Notes under the pieces: model-generated
The model's input: only the letters and a program-made list of their open reading frames with translations
What the model was told of the DNA's origin: nothing
The model's database searches: none
Shown: positions 19,005 through 27,499 of the stretch, piece by piece
How positions within the stretch are numbered: position 1 is the stretch's first letter
Layout: each line of letters starts with the position of its first letter
NCBI GenBank assembly: GCA_013389055.1
Contig: JACAEC010000034.1
Location: 1 to 56,196 of the forward strand
DNA from: Hydrogenophilaceae bacterium
GTDB lineage: Bacteria; Pseudomonadota; Gammaproteobacteria; Burkholderiales; Thiobacillaceae
DNA length: 56,196 nucleotides
Direction of reading: 5' to 3'
Program-made: the position numbers and the translations under genes

Positions 19005-20273
19005 GTGAGTACCCCTGAAACGCTGGCTGCTTGGCTGGCGCTACTCGAAACCCGTCACCCCAAGACCATAGAGCTCGGCCTCGATCGCGTCGATGCGGTC
19101 AAAGTCCGGCTCGGCTTGCAGCCGATCTGCCCGATCATCACGGTGGCGGGCACCAACGGCAAGGGCTCGGTCTGCGCATACCTGGAAGCCATGCTGACCG
19201 AAGCCGGCTACCGGGTCGGTTGCTACACCTCGCCCCATCTGTTGCGCTACAACGAGCGCGTGCGCATCAATCGGCAGGAGGCCGGCGATGCCGATCTCGT
19301 GGCCGCCTTCGCTGCCGTGGAGACGGCGCGCGGCGACACCTCGCTGACCTATTTCGAGCACGGCACGCTCGCGGCCGTCTGGTTGATGCAGCGACAAAAG
19401 GTCGATGTCCTGGTGCTGGAGGTCGGTCTCGGCGGTCGGCTCGACGCGGTCAACGTCTGGGATGCCGACTGCGCCGTCGTCACCACCATCGACCTCGATC
19501 ACCAGGACTATCTGGGCCCGGACCGCGAGAGCATCGGTTTCGAGAAGGCCGGCATCTTCCGGGCCGGCCGGCCGGCCGTTTGCGCCGAGATGCATCCGCC
19601 GCAGAGCCTGCTCGACCAGGCGGACCGGCGGGGCGCCCGCTTGCTGCGGCTGGGCCGGCAGATTCGCCATGAACTGAGCGGGGATCGTTGGCGGTGCCAA
19701 GTCGGCGATGCCGACTACCCTGACCTGCCGCGACCGGCCATGCCGGGCCGCCACCAGTTCGACAATGCCGCGGCGGCCATCGCCGCCTTGTGGAGTTTGC
19801 GCGAGCGCCTGCCGGTCGCTGTCGAGGCCATTCGCCGAGGCCTCAGCCAGGCCAGGCAGCCGGGCCGGTTTCAACTCATAGGCGAGCGACCTCGGCGCAT
19901 CCTCGATGTCGCCCACAACCCCCAATCGGCCCGCAGCCTGGCTGACAACCTGCGCAGCCTGCCCGATGGGGGCGAGGTGCATGCCGTGTTCGCCATGCTC
20001 GGCGACAAGGACATCGCCGGCGTCGTCGATGCCTTGAAGGGTCTGGTCCAACATTGGCATATCGCCGGTCTCAGCGTGCCGCGCGGGGCCAGTGCCGAAG
20101 CGCTGGGCCGGGTCTTGCAGTCGGCTGGGCTCGTCTACACTCAGCACGCGGATCTCGCAACGGCCTGGCGGGCTGCCTGTAAAGCGGCGAGGCCGGCTGA
20201 TACAATTGCGGCCTTCGGTTCCTTTTATACCGTTGCCGAGGTCATGGCCACACCCGAGGATTTGCCCAGATGA
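19005..20273 (+). CDS. folC: Bifunctional folylpolyglutamate synthase / dihydrofolate synthase
   Basis: Adds glutamate to dihydropteroate and to folates. The protein is 422 residues from a GTG at 19005. Motifs seen are the P-loop AGTNGKGSVCAYLEAML, TSPHLLRYNERVRI, LEVGLGGRLDAVNVWD, DLDHQDYLG and, late in the protein, ILDVAHNPQSA. An in-frame start at 18954 inside accD would add 17 residues. GTG at 19005 gives the conserved STPETLAAWLALLE start, but the ribosome-binding site is weak, so the exact start is uncertain. The stop overlaps the next gene (ATGA). Confidence 0.95.
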   Translation: MSTPETLAAWLALLETRHPKTIELGLDRVDAVKVRLGLQPICPIITVAGTNGKGSVCAYLEAMLTEAGYRVGCYTSPHLLRYNERVRINRQEAGDADLVAAFAAVETARGDTSLTYFEHGTLAAVWLMQRQKVDVLVLEVGLGGRLDAVNVWDADCAVVTTIDLDHQDYLGPDRESIGFEKAGIFRAGRPAVCAEMHPPQSLLDQADRRGARLLRLGRQIRHELSGDRWRCQVGDADYPDLPRPAMPGRHQFDNAAAAIAALWSLRERLPVAVEAIRRGLSQARQPGRFQLIGERPRRILDVAHNPQSARSLADNLRSLPDGGEVHAVFAMLGDKDIAGVVDALKGLVQHWHIAGLSVPRGASAEALGRVLQSAGLVYTQHADLATAWRAACKAARPADTIAAFGSFYTVAEVMATPEDLPR

Positions 20274-20944
20274 GTTCTAATCCACCGTCTTCCGAAGAAC
20301 TCCAGCTCCGCCGGCGTGCCCGTCGGCGCCTCATCGGCGCCATCGCTCTCGCGTTGATCACCATCCTGGCCCTGCCCATGCTGTTCGAGCCCGAGCCGAA
20401 GCCGCTCGGCAATGATGTCGATATCCGCATTCCCGGCCAGGACACTCCCTTCCAAGCGCCGGTTGCGCCGCCTGCCATCGAGAGCGCTGCACCGGTCCCG
20501 GTCGCTACCGCGCCCGAGCCCACCGCCAAGCCAGAGGCCGTAAGCGCGGCGCCGGCCGCGGAGCAGAAGCCGGCGGCGAAACCGGAGCCGGCCAAGCCGG
20601 AGACTGCCAAGGCACCGACGACAGGCGACAAGGAACAGAAGGCGGCCAAGGCCGAGGCCAAGCCGGCTGCAGACAAGCCTGCCAAGAAAGACGAGGCGAA
20701 GAAGGAAGCGACCAAGCCGGCGAGCAAGGCCGGCTACTTCGTGCAGGTCGGCGTCTTCAGCAGCGAGCAGAACGCCAAGCAGTTGGTCGACAAGCTCGGC
20801 AAGGCCGGTTTCAAGGCGAAGATCGTGAACGTCTCCGGCCAGAGCCGGGTGCGGCTGGGGCCCTATGCCGACAAGCAGCAGGCACAAGAGGTACAGGCTA
20901 AACTGAAGGCGAAAGGCTTCACCCCCGTCCTGATCGCGCCATGA
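20270..20944 (+). CDS. SPOR-domain inner-membrane protein (DedD-like)
   Basis: A 224-residue bitopic protein. A short basic N-terminus (LRRRARRR) is followed by one transmembrane helix (about 20-42). Then comes a long Ala/Lys/Pro/Glu linker and a C-terminal SPOR domain (about 148-224: GYFVQVGVFSSEQNAKQLVDKL ... RVRLGPYADKQQA). SPOR domains bind denuded septal peptidoglycan, so the protein probably acts at the division site, as DedD does. It overlaps folC and cvpA by 4 nt each, in the classic folC-dedD-cvpA-purF order. Confidence 0.9.
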   Translation: MSSNPPSSEELQLRRRARRRLIGAIALALITILALPMLFEPEPKPLGNDVDIRIPGQDTPFQAPVAPPAIESAAPVPVATAPEPTAKPEAVSAAPAAEQKPAAKPEPAKPETAKAPTTGDKEQKAAKAEAKPAADKPAKKDEAKKEATKPASKAGYFVQVGVFSSEQNAKQLVDKLGKAGFKAKIVNVSGQSRVRLGPYADKQQAQEVQAKLKAKGFTPVLIAP

Positions 20945-21429
20945 CGGTCATCGACCTGATCGCGCTCGCCGTTGTCGCCTTGTCCTGCGTGCTCGGCTTG
21001 ATGCGCGGCTTCGTGCGCGAGGCGATGTCGCTGGCGGGCTGGCTGTTGGCCTTCTACGGTGCCCGAATCTTCGCGCCGGAGGTCGGGGCCTGGTTGCCGG
21101 GCATTGCCGATGCCAGCCTGCGCTATGTCGCGTCGCTGGTGTTGATCTTCGTGACGGTGCTGCTGGCCACCAGCCTGGCCTCGATGCTGTTGCGCGGCAT
21201 GGTCAACCTGGCCGGACTCGGTGTCTACGACAAGGCCGTGGGCGTGGCCTTCGGCGCAGTGCGCGCGCTGCTGGTCCTGTTGCTGCTGACGCTGGTGGCC
21301 GGCCTGAGCGCCTTGCCGAAGACTCAGGCCTGGCGCGACTCCTGGAGCCATGCCTGGCTGGAGTCGGCCGTGCTTTATTTGAAACCTTGGTTGCCGCAGG
21401 ATTTGGCGGCGCTGATTCAGTTCCAGTAG
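20941..21429 (+). CDS. cvpA: CvpA family membrane protein
   Basis: A 162-residue inner-membrane protein with four hydrophobic helices and the conserved start [30 protein letters not shown] (read in parts), typical of CvpA. The family is linked to colicin V production in E. coli and to envelope stress; its molecular role is not settled. It lies 10 nt upstream of purF, with which it is probably co-transcribed. Confidence 0.93.
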   Translation: MTVIDLIALAVVALSCVLGLMRGFVREAMSLAGWLLAFYGARIFAPEVGAWLPGIADASLRYVASLVLIFVTVLLATSLASMLLRGMVNLAGLGVYDKAVGVAFGAVRALLVLLLLTLVAGLSALPKTQAWRDSWSHAWLESAVLYLKPWLPQDLAALIQFQ

Positions 21430-21439
21430 GAGAGTTGCC

Positions 21440-22957
21440 ATGTGCGGGATACTCGGGGTCGTCTCCCACCAGCCCGTGAACCAGTTGTTGTACGACGGCC
21501 TGCAGTTGCTGCAGCATCGCGGCCAGGACGCGGCCGGCATCGTCACCGTCGACGGCAACATGTTTCACATGCACAAGAACAATGGCATGGTGCGCGATGT
21601 CTTCCGCACCCGTGACATGCGCAACCTCATGGGCAATGCCGGCATCGCCCATGTCCGCTATCCGACCGCCGGCAGCGCCGACAGCTCGGCCGAGTCGCAG
21701 CCGTTCTACGTCAATTCGCCGTTCGGCATCGTGCTCGGCCACAACGGCAACCTGACCAATACCGAGCAGTTGCAGGAGGAGATCTTCCGCCAGGACCTGC
21801 GCCACGTGAACACCGGTTCCGATTCCGAGGTGCTGCTCAACGTCCTGGCCCATGAACTCAATGCCGCGGTGAAGGACCACCGCCTGACCAAGGAAGCGGT
21901 GTTCACGGCGGTGGCCAATGTCCATCGCCGCTGCCGGGGCGCCTATGCCGTGGTCGCCATGATCGCCGGCTTCGGCCTCTTGGCCTTCCGCGATCCGCAG
22001 GGCATCCGTCCCCTGATCTTCGGCAAGCTGGAAAGCGAGGCGGGCACCGAGTGGCTGGTCGCCTCGGAGAGCGTGGCGCTGGACGCCCTGGGTTTCAGCA
22101 CGGTACGCGATGTGCAACCGGGCGAGGCGATCCTGATCACCCTCGACGGCCAGTTCGCCAATTGCGCCTGCATCGAAAAGCCGATCTTCACCCCCTGCAT
22201 CTTCGAGTATGTCTACTTCGCCCGGCCGGATTCGGTCATCGACGGCATCTCGGTCTACGAGAGCCGCCTGCGCATGGGCGAGCGCCTGGCCGAGAAGATC
22301 AAACGCGAGTACAGCTACCTGGACATCGACGTGGTGATCCCGATTCCGGACACCAGCCGGCCCAGCGCCCTGCAACTGGCCAACCGCCTGGGCATCGACT
22401 ATCGCGAGGGCTTCATCAAGAATCGTTACATCGGCCGCACCTTCATCATGCCGGGGCAGGGCGTGCGCAGGAAATCGGTGCGTCAGAAGCTCAACGCCAT
22501 GGCCATGGAATTCAAGGGCAAGAACGTGCTGCTGGTGGACGATTCCATCGTGCGCGGCACCACCAGCCGCGAGATCATCCAGATGGCCCGCGATGCCGGC
22601 GCCAAAGCGGTGTATTTCGCCTCGGCCAGCCCGCCGGTGCGCTTCCCCAACGTCTATGGCATCGACATGCCGACCCGGGCGGAACTGCTGGCCACCGGCC
22701 GCACCGACGCAGAGATCGCTATCGAGATCGGGGCCGATGCCGTGATCTACCAGGACCTGCCCGATCTGATCGCAGCCGTGCAGCAGCTCAACCCGAAAAT
22801 CACCCGTTTCGATGCCTCCTGCTTCGACGGCAATTACGTCACCGGCGACATTACCGAGGAATACCTGGCCCGCCTGGAGGCCGAGCGCAGCGGCGTGACG
22901 CCGGTGGTGGCCTCGCCGCCGACCCGGCAGATGCATCTGAACCTCAATGCGGCTTGA
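21440..22957 (+). CDS. purF: Amidophosphoribosyltransferase
   Basis: Makes 5-phosphoribosylamine from PRPP and glutamine, the first committed purine step. The 505-residue protein starts MCGILGVV, so Cys2 becomes the N-terminal nucleophile after Met removal. The glutaminase block has [10 protein letters not shown] and HNGNLTN; the phosphoribosyltransferase domain has the PRPP loop [17 protein letters not shown]. It ends the long operon: just after its stop there is a separate promoter and riboswitch serving metZ. Confidence 0.98.
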   Translation: MCGILGVVSHQPVNQLLYDGLQLLQHRGQDAAGIVTVDGNMFHMHKNNGMVRDVFRTRDMRNLMGNAGIAHVRYPTAGSADSSAESQPFYVNSPFGIVLGHNGNLTNTEQLQEEIFRQDLRHVNTGSDSEVLLNVLAHELNAAVKDHRLTKEAVFTAVANVHRRCRGAYAVVAMIAGFGLLAFRDPQGIRPLIFGKLESEAGTEWLVASESVALDALGFSTVRDVQPGEAILITLDGQFANCACIEKPIFTPCIFEYVYFARPDSVIDGISVYESRLRMGERLAEKIKREYSYLDIDVVIPIPDTSRPSALQLANRLGIDYREGFIKNRYIGRTFIMPGQGVRRKSVRQKLNAMAMEFKGKNVLLVDDSIVRGTTSREIIQMARDAGAKAVYFASASPPVRFPNVYGIDMPTRAELLATGRTDAEIAIEIGADAVIYQDLPDLIAAVQQLNPKITRFDASCFDGNYVTGDITEEYLARLEAERSGVTPVVASPPTRQMHLNLNAA

Positions 22958-22960
22958 GCG

Positions 22961-22989
22961 TTGACAGGCCGTTAGGGCCGGAGTAGCTT
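22961..22989 (+). promoter_or_regulatory. Predicted sigma-70 promoter for metZ
   Basis: A perfect -35 TTGACA (22961-22966) begins four bases after the purF stop. A 17-nt spacer follows, then TAGCTT (22984-22989) as -10. The expected transcript start (about 22996) falls right at the first stem of the SAM-II-like aptamer, which supports both calls. Not experimentally shown. Confidence 0.7.
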
Positions 22990-22994
22990 TGGTT

Positions 22995-23046
22995 CTGCGC
23001 CGATTTGAGAACAGCTTGCGGGCGCGTTACAAATACCGCTAAAGCG
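22995..23046 (+). ncRNA. SAM-II-like riboswitch aptamer upstream of metZ
   Basis: The short RNA has the SAM-II layout. P1 pairs GCGCC (22997-23001) with GGCGC (23021-23025). The loop begins with the conserved GAUUUG (23002-23007) and contains CUUGC (23015-23019). A linker with ACAAA follows, then the conserved GCUAAAG (23038-23044). CUU can pair with AAG and GC with GC, leaving UA unpaired, which is the SAM-II pseudoknot pattern around the ligand. SAM-II RNAs are best known upstream of metA, metX and metZ-type genes in alphaproteobacteria; here the next gene is metZ. An intrinsic terminator follows, suggesting that S-adenosylmethionine lowers transcription into metZ. The match was made from memory of the consensus, not by a covariance model. 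Confidence 0.82.
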
Positions 23047-23051
23047 TGGCA

Positions 23052-23097
23052 AAAAACCCGTTTTGGCAGCGCAAGCGCAAAACGGGTTTTTGTTTTT
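23052..23097 (+). terminator. Intrinsic terminator between the SAM-II-like aptamer and metZ
   Basis: A perfect 14-bp stem (23052-23065 with 23078-23091) is capped by a small inner hairpin with a GCAA tetraloop at 23071-23074. A U-rich tract runs to 23097. It ends about 11 nt before the metZ ATG, just ahead of its GGGGA ribosome-binding site, so metZ expression needs read-through. It is the natural expression platform for the upstream aptamer. Confidence 0.85.
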
Positions 23098-23107
23098 GGG
23101 GATTGCC

Positions 23108-24283
23108 ATGACCGACGATTACGAACTCGAGACCCTGGCCGTGCGGGCCGGCACCGTGCGCAGCCAGTTCCACGAGCATTCCGAGGCGATGTTCCTCACC
23201 TCCAGCTTCGTGTTCGACAGCGCGGCCCAGGCGGCGGCGCGTTTTTCCGGAGCCGAGCCGGGCAACATCTACGCCCGCTTCACCAACCCGACGGTATCGA
23301 TGTTCGAGCAGCGGCTGGCCGCCCTGGAAGGGGCCGAGCGCTGCGTCGCCTTCGCCTCCGGCATGGCCGCCATCCTGGCCACGGTGATGGGGCTGATGAA
23401 GGCGGGCGAACACATCGTCGCCTCGCGCTCGATCTTCGGCTCCACCGTGCAGTTGTTCAGCAACATCCTCGGCCGCTTCGGCATCGAGACCACCTATGTC
23501 TCGCCGACCGATCCCGAGGAGTGGCGCCACGCGGTCAAGCCGAACACCCGGCTGTTCTTCGTCGAGTCGCCGTCCAATCCGCTGACCGAGGTGAGCGACA
23601 TCGCCGCCCTGGCCAAGATCGCTCACGAGTCGGGCGCCTGGCTGGCGGTGGACAACTGCTTCTGCTCGCCGGCCCTGCAGCAGCCCTTGAAGTTGGGCGC
23701 CGACATCATCATCCACTCGGCCACCAAGTATCTCGATGGCCAGGGCCGGGTGTTGGGTGGCGCGGTGCTCGGCAGCAAGGAGTTGATGGAGGGGGTCTAT
23801 ACTTTCCTGCGCACCGCGGGCCCGACCCTGTCCGCCTTCAACGCTTGGGTGCTGCTCAAGGGCCTGGAGACCCTGAGCCTGCGCATGGAGGCGCATTCCC
23901 GCCATGCCCTGGAACTGGCGACCTGGCTGGAGGCGCAGCCCAAGGTCGGCCGCGTGCTCTATCCGGGCCTGCCTTCGCATCCGCAGCATCAACTGGCCAT
24001 GCAACAGCAGAAGACCGGCGGCGGCATCGTCGCCTTCGAGGTGGTCGGCGGCAAGGACGGCGCCTGGCAGGTGATCGATTCGACCAAGCTGCTGTCGATC
24101 ACGGCCAACCTGGGCGACGCCAAGACCACCATAACCCATCCGGCCACCACCACCCACAGCCGGATGACCCCGGAGCAGCGGTCGGCGGCCGGCATCGGCG
24201 ACGGTCTGATCCGCATCGCGGTCGGCCTGGAGGCGGTGGCCGACCTCAAGGCCGACCTCGCGCGCGGGCTCGATCGCCTATGA
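23108..24283 (+). CDS. metZ: O-succinylhomoserine sulfhydrylase
   Basis: A PLP enzyme of the Cys/Met metabolism family that makes homocysteine directly from O-succinylhomoserine and sulfide. The 391-residue protein has the PLP lysine at 207 in HSATKYLDGQ. Other blocks are YARFTNPTV, FASGMAAI and SPSNPLTEV, with the C-terminal THPATTTHSRM. The purF-metZ adjacency and the N-terminus (DYELETLAVRAGTVRSQFHEHSEAMFLTSSF, read in parts) fit MetZ better than MetB or MetC. The start at 23108 follows GGGGA; longer frames would run through the terminator. It is probably controlled by the upstream SAM-II-like element. The next gene overlaps its stop. Confidence 0.94.
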   Translation: MTDDYELETLAVRAGTVRSQFHEHSEAMFLTSSFVFDSAAQAAARFSGAEPGNIYARFTNPTVSMFEQRLAALEGAERCVAFASGMAAILATVMGLMKAGEHIVASRSIFGSTVQLFSNILGRFGIETTYVSPTDPEEWRHAVKPNTRLFFVESPSNPLTEVSDIAALAKIAHESGAWLAVDNCFCSPALQQPLKLGADIIIHSATKYLDGQGRVLGGAVLGSKELMEGVYTFLRTAGPTLSAFNAWVLLKGLETLSLRMEAHSRHALELATWLEAQPKVGRVLYPGLPSHPQHQLAMQQQKTGGGIVAFEVVGGKDGAWQVIDSTKLLSITANLGDAKTTITHPATTTHSRMTPEQRSAAGIGDGLIRIAVGLEAVADLKADLARGLDRL

Positions 24284-24939
24284 GGTATGTCTGGCTGTTG
24301 CTGATGCTGCTGCCGGGCCTGGTCTTCGCCCGGCAGACGACAGAGATCCTGTTCGAGGACACCGATCCGGGCGAGGCGCCTTACCTCAGTCGCGTCCTGA
24401 TCCTGGGCGACAAGGTGCGGCTGGATTACGGCCAGGATGCGGAAGATTTCACCCTGTACGACCGGCGGGCGAAGAAACTCTATGTGGTGACCCATAGCGC
24501 CGAGCGCATCACCGAAATCCCTGCCGGCAAGGCCAGGCTGAAACTGCCCAAGGATTGGCGCTTGGCCGTGGAGAAACAGGCCGCGGGTGCCGAGCAGCAT
24601 GTCAGGCTCAAGTTGAACGACAAGCTCTGTCTGGAGATTCGGGCGGTGCCGGGCCTGTTGCCCCAGGCCAGCCGCCTGCTGGGCGACCTGCGCCGGGCCC
24701 TGGCGGCCAATCAATCTGCCGCGTGGCAGATGATGCCGGAGGACATGCGCGATCCATGCAGCCTGTGGCTCGATATCGTGCGGGCGGGGATCGAATACGA
24801 TTTCGGCCTGCCGCTGACGCTGCAATACGGCGATGGCCGCAGCCGAATCTATCGCAGCCATGTCGTGCGCGAGGCGCCGGCCGGCCTGTTCGAGCTGCCG
24901 GCGAAATATCAGCGCTTCAAGCTGAGCACATCACCTTAG
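24280..24939 (+). CDS. Exported protein of unknown function
   Basis: A 219-residue protein with a clear N-terminal signal peptide (MRYVWLLLMLLPGLVFA, cleavage after VFA). I recognise no domain. The mature part looks beta-rich at first (ILFEDTDPGEAPYLSRVLILGDKVRLDYG) and then more mixed. It has only two cysteines after the signal (in KLCLEIR and RDPCSLW), which could form a disulfide. Its ATG overlaps the metZ stop (ATGA), so it should be co-expressed with metZ. Its 3' end overlaps the convergent lpxH by 9 nt. A much longer open frame reaching back to 23005 is a shadow of metZ. Confidence 0.75.
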   Translation: MRYVWLLLMLLPGLVFARQTTEILFEDTDPGEAPYLSRVLILGDKVRLDYGQDAEDFTLYDRRAKKLYVVTHSAERITEIPAGKARLKLPKDWRLAVEKQAAGAEQHVRLKLNDKLCLEIRAVPGLLPQASRLLGDLRRALAANQSAAWQMMPEDMRDPCSLWLDIVRAGIEYDFGLPLTLQYGDGRSRIYRSHVVREAPAGLFELPAKYQRFKLSTSP

Positions 24940-25665
24940 GCTGACGGCCTCGCAGCCTTGCCGGCTGCAACGCAGATAGCCCCCGCCCTCATACCAATCG
25001 GGCAGTACCCAGCGTTCGCAGGCATGGCCGTCGATTTCGTGCAAATGGTGGGCCGGCCTATGGGTGTGGCCGTGGATCAGGCGCGGGTAGCCGTACTTAC
25101 GCAGCGTGGCCGCCAGCGCGTCGAGATTCACATCCATGATGGCCATTTCTTTGGCCGCCTTTTCCAGTTCGCTTTGCGCACGCAGCTGCCGAGCCATCTC
25201 GCGGCGTTCCGCCAGCGGCTTGGCCAGAAACCCGGCCTGCCACGCAGGATTGCGCACTTGCTGGCGGAAGGCTTGGTAGGCCAGGTCGTCGGTGCAGAAT
25301 TGGTCGCCGTGGGCGAGCAGGGTGGGGCTGCCGTAGAGGTCGATTAGCTGCGGGTCGCTAAGCAAGCTCGCCCCGCTGGCCTGGCAAAAGCGTTCGCCCA
25401 GCAGGAAGTCGCGGTTGCCGTGCATCAGATAGAGCCGGACGCCGCGCTCGCTGAGTTGCCGCAGGGCTGCCGCGATGTCGGCATGGAAGGGCAGGGCCAG
25501 GTCGTCATCGCCGATCCAGGCCTCGAAAAAATCGCCCAGGATGTAGAGCGCCTCGGCCTGGGGGGCGATCTCGCTCAGAAAACGGCGGAAGAGGGCGACC
25601 GCCCCGGGCAGCCCGGGGCTCAGGTGCAGATCGGAGATAAACAGGCTGTGACCGGCGTCCGCCAT
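24931..25665 (-). CDS. lpxH: UDP-2,3-diacylglucosamine diphosphatase
   Basis: Hydrolyses UDP-2,3-diacylglucosamine to lipid X in lipid A synthesis, as a peripheral inner-membrane Mn-dependent phosphoesterase. The 244-residue protein shows the full metal set: SDLHL, GDFFEAWIGDD, HGNRDFL, HGDQFCTDD and HGHTHRP. The start at 25665 begins six residues before FISDLHL; the longer frame to 25839 overlaps ppiB and is not conserved. It sits 20 nt after ppiB on the same strand and probably shares its transcript. Confidence 0.95.
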   Translation of the reverse strand: MADAGHSLFISDLHLSPGLPGAVALFRRFLSEIAPQAEALYILGDFFEAWIGDDDLALPFHADIAAALRQLSERGVRLYLMHGNRDFLLGERFCQASGASLLSDPQLIDLYGSPTLLAHGDQFCTDDLAYQAFRQQVRNPAWQAGFLAKPLAERREMARQLRAQSELEKAAKEMAIMDVNLDALAATLRKYGYPRLIHGHTHRPAHHLHEIDGHACERWVLPDWYEGGGYLRCSRQGCEAVSLR

Positions 25666-25685
25666 GGGGCTGCCGAGGGCTGGGT

Positions 25686-26198
25686 TCAAGCGGCGGGCTC
25701 GGCCTCTTCGACCAGTTCGGCCCGCTCGATGATCACCGGCTCCACCGGCACGTCCTGGTGACCGGCGCGGCTGCCGGTCTGCACCTTCTTGATCCGGTCG
25801 ACGACATCCTTGCCTTCGACGACCTGGCCGAACACGCAATAGCCATAGCCGCGGGGAGAAGGCTCGGTGAAGTCGAGGAAGCCGTTGTCGTTGACGTTGA
25901 TGAAGAACTGGGCGGTGGCCGAATGCGGGTTGGGCGTGCGGGCCATGGCGATGGTGTAGGCCGCATTCTTGAGGCCGTTGTGTGCTTCGTTCTGGATCTC
26001 CGCCCGCGTGGGCTTCTGCTCCATATCCGGGGTGAAGCCGCCGCCCTGGATCATGAAGCCGTCGATCACCCGGTGGAAGATGGTGTTGTCGTAGAAACCG
26101 TCACGCACGTATTGCAGGAAATTGCCCACGGTGTCCGGGGCCTTGGCGGCGTCGAGTTCAAGGGTGATGGTGCCGAAATTGGTGTGCAGTTTGACCAT
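25686..26198 (-). CDS. ppiB: Peptidyl-prolyl cis-trans isomerase, cyclophilin type (cytoplasmic)
   Basis: Catalyses proline isomerisation during folding. At 170 residues and without a signal peptide it matches cytoplasmic PpiB. Motifs are TVGNFLQYV, the catalytic [31 protein letters not shown] and [15 protein letters not shown]. The C-terminal EEAEPAA tail is an acidic extension. A 12-bp tandem repeat lies just upstream. Confidence 0.96.
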   Translation of the reverse strand: MVKLHTNFGTITLELDAAKAPDTVGNFLQYVRDGFYDNTIFHRVIDGFMIQGGGFTPDMEQKPTRAEIQNEAHNGLKNAAYTIAMARTPNPHSATAQFFINVNDNGFLDFTEPSPRGYGYCVFGQVVEGKDVVDRIKKVQTGSRAGHQDVPVEPVIIERAELVEEAEPAA

Positions 26199-26214
26199 GG
26201 TGGGTGTTCCCGGA

Positions 26215-26246
26215 ATTGAAAGTGCTATTGAAAGTGGAATTGAAAG
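26215..26246. repeat. 12-bp tandem repeat
   Basis: ATTGAAAGTGCT, ATTGAAAGTGGA and ATTGAAAG follow one another, about 2.7 units with a 12-bp period, between the L,D-transpeptidase stop and the ppiB start. They fall in the 5' leader or promoter zone of ppiB. No protein-binding motif is recognised. Confidence 0.6.
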
Positions 26247-26252
26247 AAGAGA

Positions 26253-27482
26253 TCAGCGGGCCAGCTTGGCCACGCGTTTTTCGTCGTCGACGGCTTTTTC
26301 CAGCACGATGCGCCAGTCGCCATTTTCCTGTTTCAGGTAGAGGCGTTTGCGCGTCGCATCGCTGAGCTTGTCGCTGGCGTAGTCCTGCTGGAAGCTGGCG
26401 ACGGCCATGTCGTCGCCCGAGTAGAGATAGAGGCTGGTTTCCGACAGGGCAACGCGAATCCAATCCTTGTCGGTGAGGTTGCGGCGTTTGCTTTCGGCCC
26501 AAGCGCGGCCCTGGCCCTGCAGGAAGCTGCTGGCATAGTGCTTGAGGAAGCGCTCGGCATCCCGGTTTTCCCAGTCGCCCTTCCACTGGGCCAGCTTGTC
26601 GATCAGTTTCTGCCGCTGCTCGGACCAGGCCTGGCGGTCCAGCCATTCCACCCGGTCGGTGATCACGAAGGGCGTGCCCGGCTTCACCCACTGGCCGATC
26701 TCGGACAGGTCGGGATTGGTCAGCACCAGGCAGCCATCGCTGGCGCGGGGGGCGCGGTTGTAGGTGTCGGGCGGCGTGCCGTGCAGCCAGATGCCGTGGC
26801 CGCCGCGGCCCTGGGCCTGGTCCCACTCGTTGGGATAATTGATCGGGAAGGCGCCGGTGCCGTAGAAATCGGTGAGCTGTTTTTGCGGCAACTGGCTGGT
26901 GATGGTGTAGGCGCCGATCGGGGTCCGCTTGTCGCCCTCGATGCGCTTGTCGGTGCCGTTGCGGCCGATGGTCAGGTAGTAGTCGCGCAAGAGGCGCGGC
27001 TCGCCCTCGACGTTTTCGAACAGATAGAGCCGGGAACGGCTGGTGTCGGCCAGCAGCACGTACTTTTGGCCGGCGGCGAGCTGCAGGATGTTTTTCGGCA
27101 GCAGGTTGGGGTTGGGTTGGTCGAGATAGCTCAGCAGGCGCACCCGCGCCTCTTCGCGCAGGTCGGACAGCGACTGCTCGGAGCCCCGGTTCGATGCGGC
27201 ACCCAGGGTCGGCAGCGGTTTGGCCCGGGCGAGCAGCAGGTCGCCCTTGATCAGGTGGGCAAGCTTGAAGTCGGGGCGCAGGGCGATCACCCGATCGACT
27301 TCCTTCAGGGCCTCGTCCAGCCGGCTGGCCCGGATGGCCTCCATGGTCTTGGCGATCAGGGCATCGGGCGAAGGCATGAAGCGGCTGCTGTCGAGGGCGG
27401 CCACTTGCACGGGCCGATCCGCCGCAGCAGCAGGGCCGGCCCAGACAGCGACAGCGCACAGGATCAGGACTGCTCTCAGCAT
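26253..27482 (-). CDS. L,D-transpeptidase (YkuD) with C-terminal NTF2-like domain
   Basis: A periplasmic cell-wall enzyme of 409 residues from ATG 27482. It has a signal peptide (MLRAVLILCAVAVWAGPAAAA), a helical TPR-like N-terminal part and the YkuD catalytic domain. The active-site block is HGIWLHGTPP ... RASDGCLVL, with catalytic Cys251. A C-terminal domain of about 100 residues begins near QWKGDWENRDAERFLKHYA and looks NTF2-like. That domain resembles the C-terminus of the adjacent TPR protein. It should form 3-3 crosslinks or attach proteins to peptidoglycan, but the exact reaction is unknown. A GTG at 27524 is a possible alternative start; it would overlap the upstream gene by 25 nt and lengthen the signal sequence. 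Confidence 0.88.
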   Translation of the reverse strand: MLRAVLILCAVAVWAGPAAAADRPVQVAALDSSRFMPSPDALIAKTMEAIRASRLDEALKEVDRVIALRPDFKLAHLIKGDLLLARAKPLPTLGAASNRGSEQSLSDLREEARVRLLSYLDQPNPNLLPKNILQLAAGQKYVLLADTSRSRLYLFENVEGEPRLLRDYYLTIGRNGTDKRIEGDKRTPIGAYTITSQLPQKQLTDFYGTGAFPINYPNEWDQAQGRGGHGIWLHGTPPDTYNRAPRASDGCLVLTNPDLSEIGQWVKPGTPFVITDRVEWLDRQAWSEQRQKLIDKLAQWKGDWENRDAERFLKHYASSFLQGQGRAWAESKRRNLTDKDWIRVALSETSLYLYSGDDMAVASFQQDYASDKLSDATRKRLYLKQENGDWRIVLEKAVDDEKRVAKLAR

Positions 27483-27499
27483 GCTCGATGCTCGCCGAA

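Noticed and set aside
23052-23097. Reading the hairpin only as the end-of-operon terminator of purF.
   Set aside because: A promoter and aptamer-like RNA lie between purF and the hairpin, and metZ starts about 11 nt after it, so a regulatory role for metZ explains the layout better. It may still stop purF read-through as well.
23005-24279. Long plus-strand open frame (continuing to 24939) that would give a 644-residue protein.
   Set aside because: Its first two-thirds lie in another frame over metZ and are Arg/Gly-rich with no family pattern. Only the part from ATG 24280, with a signal peptide, is a real gene.
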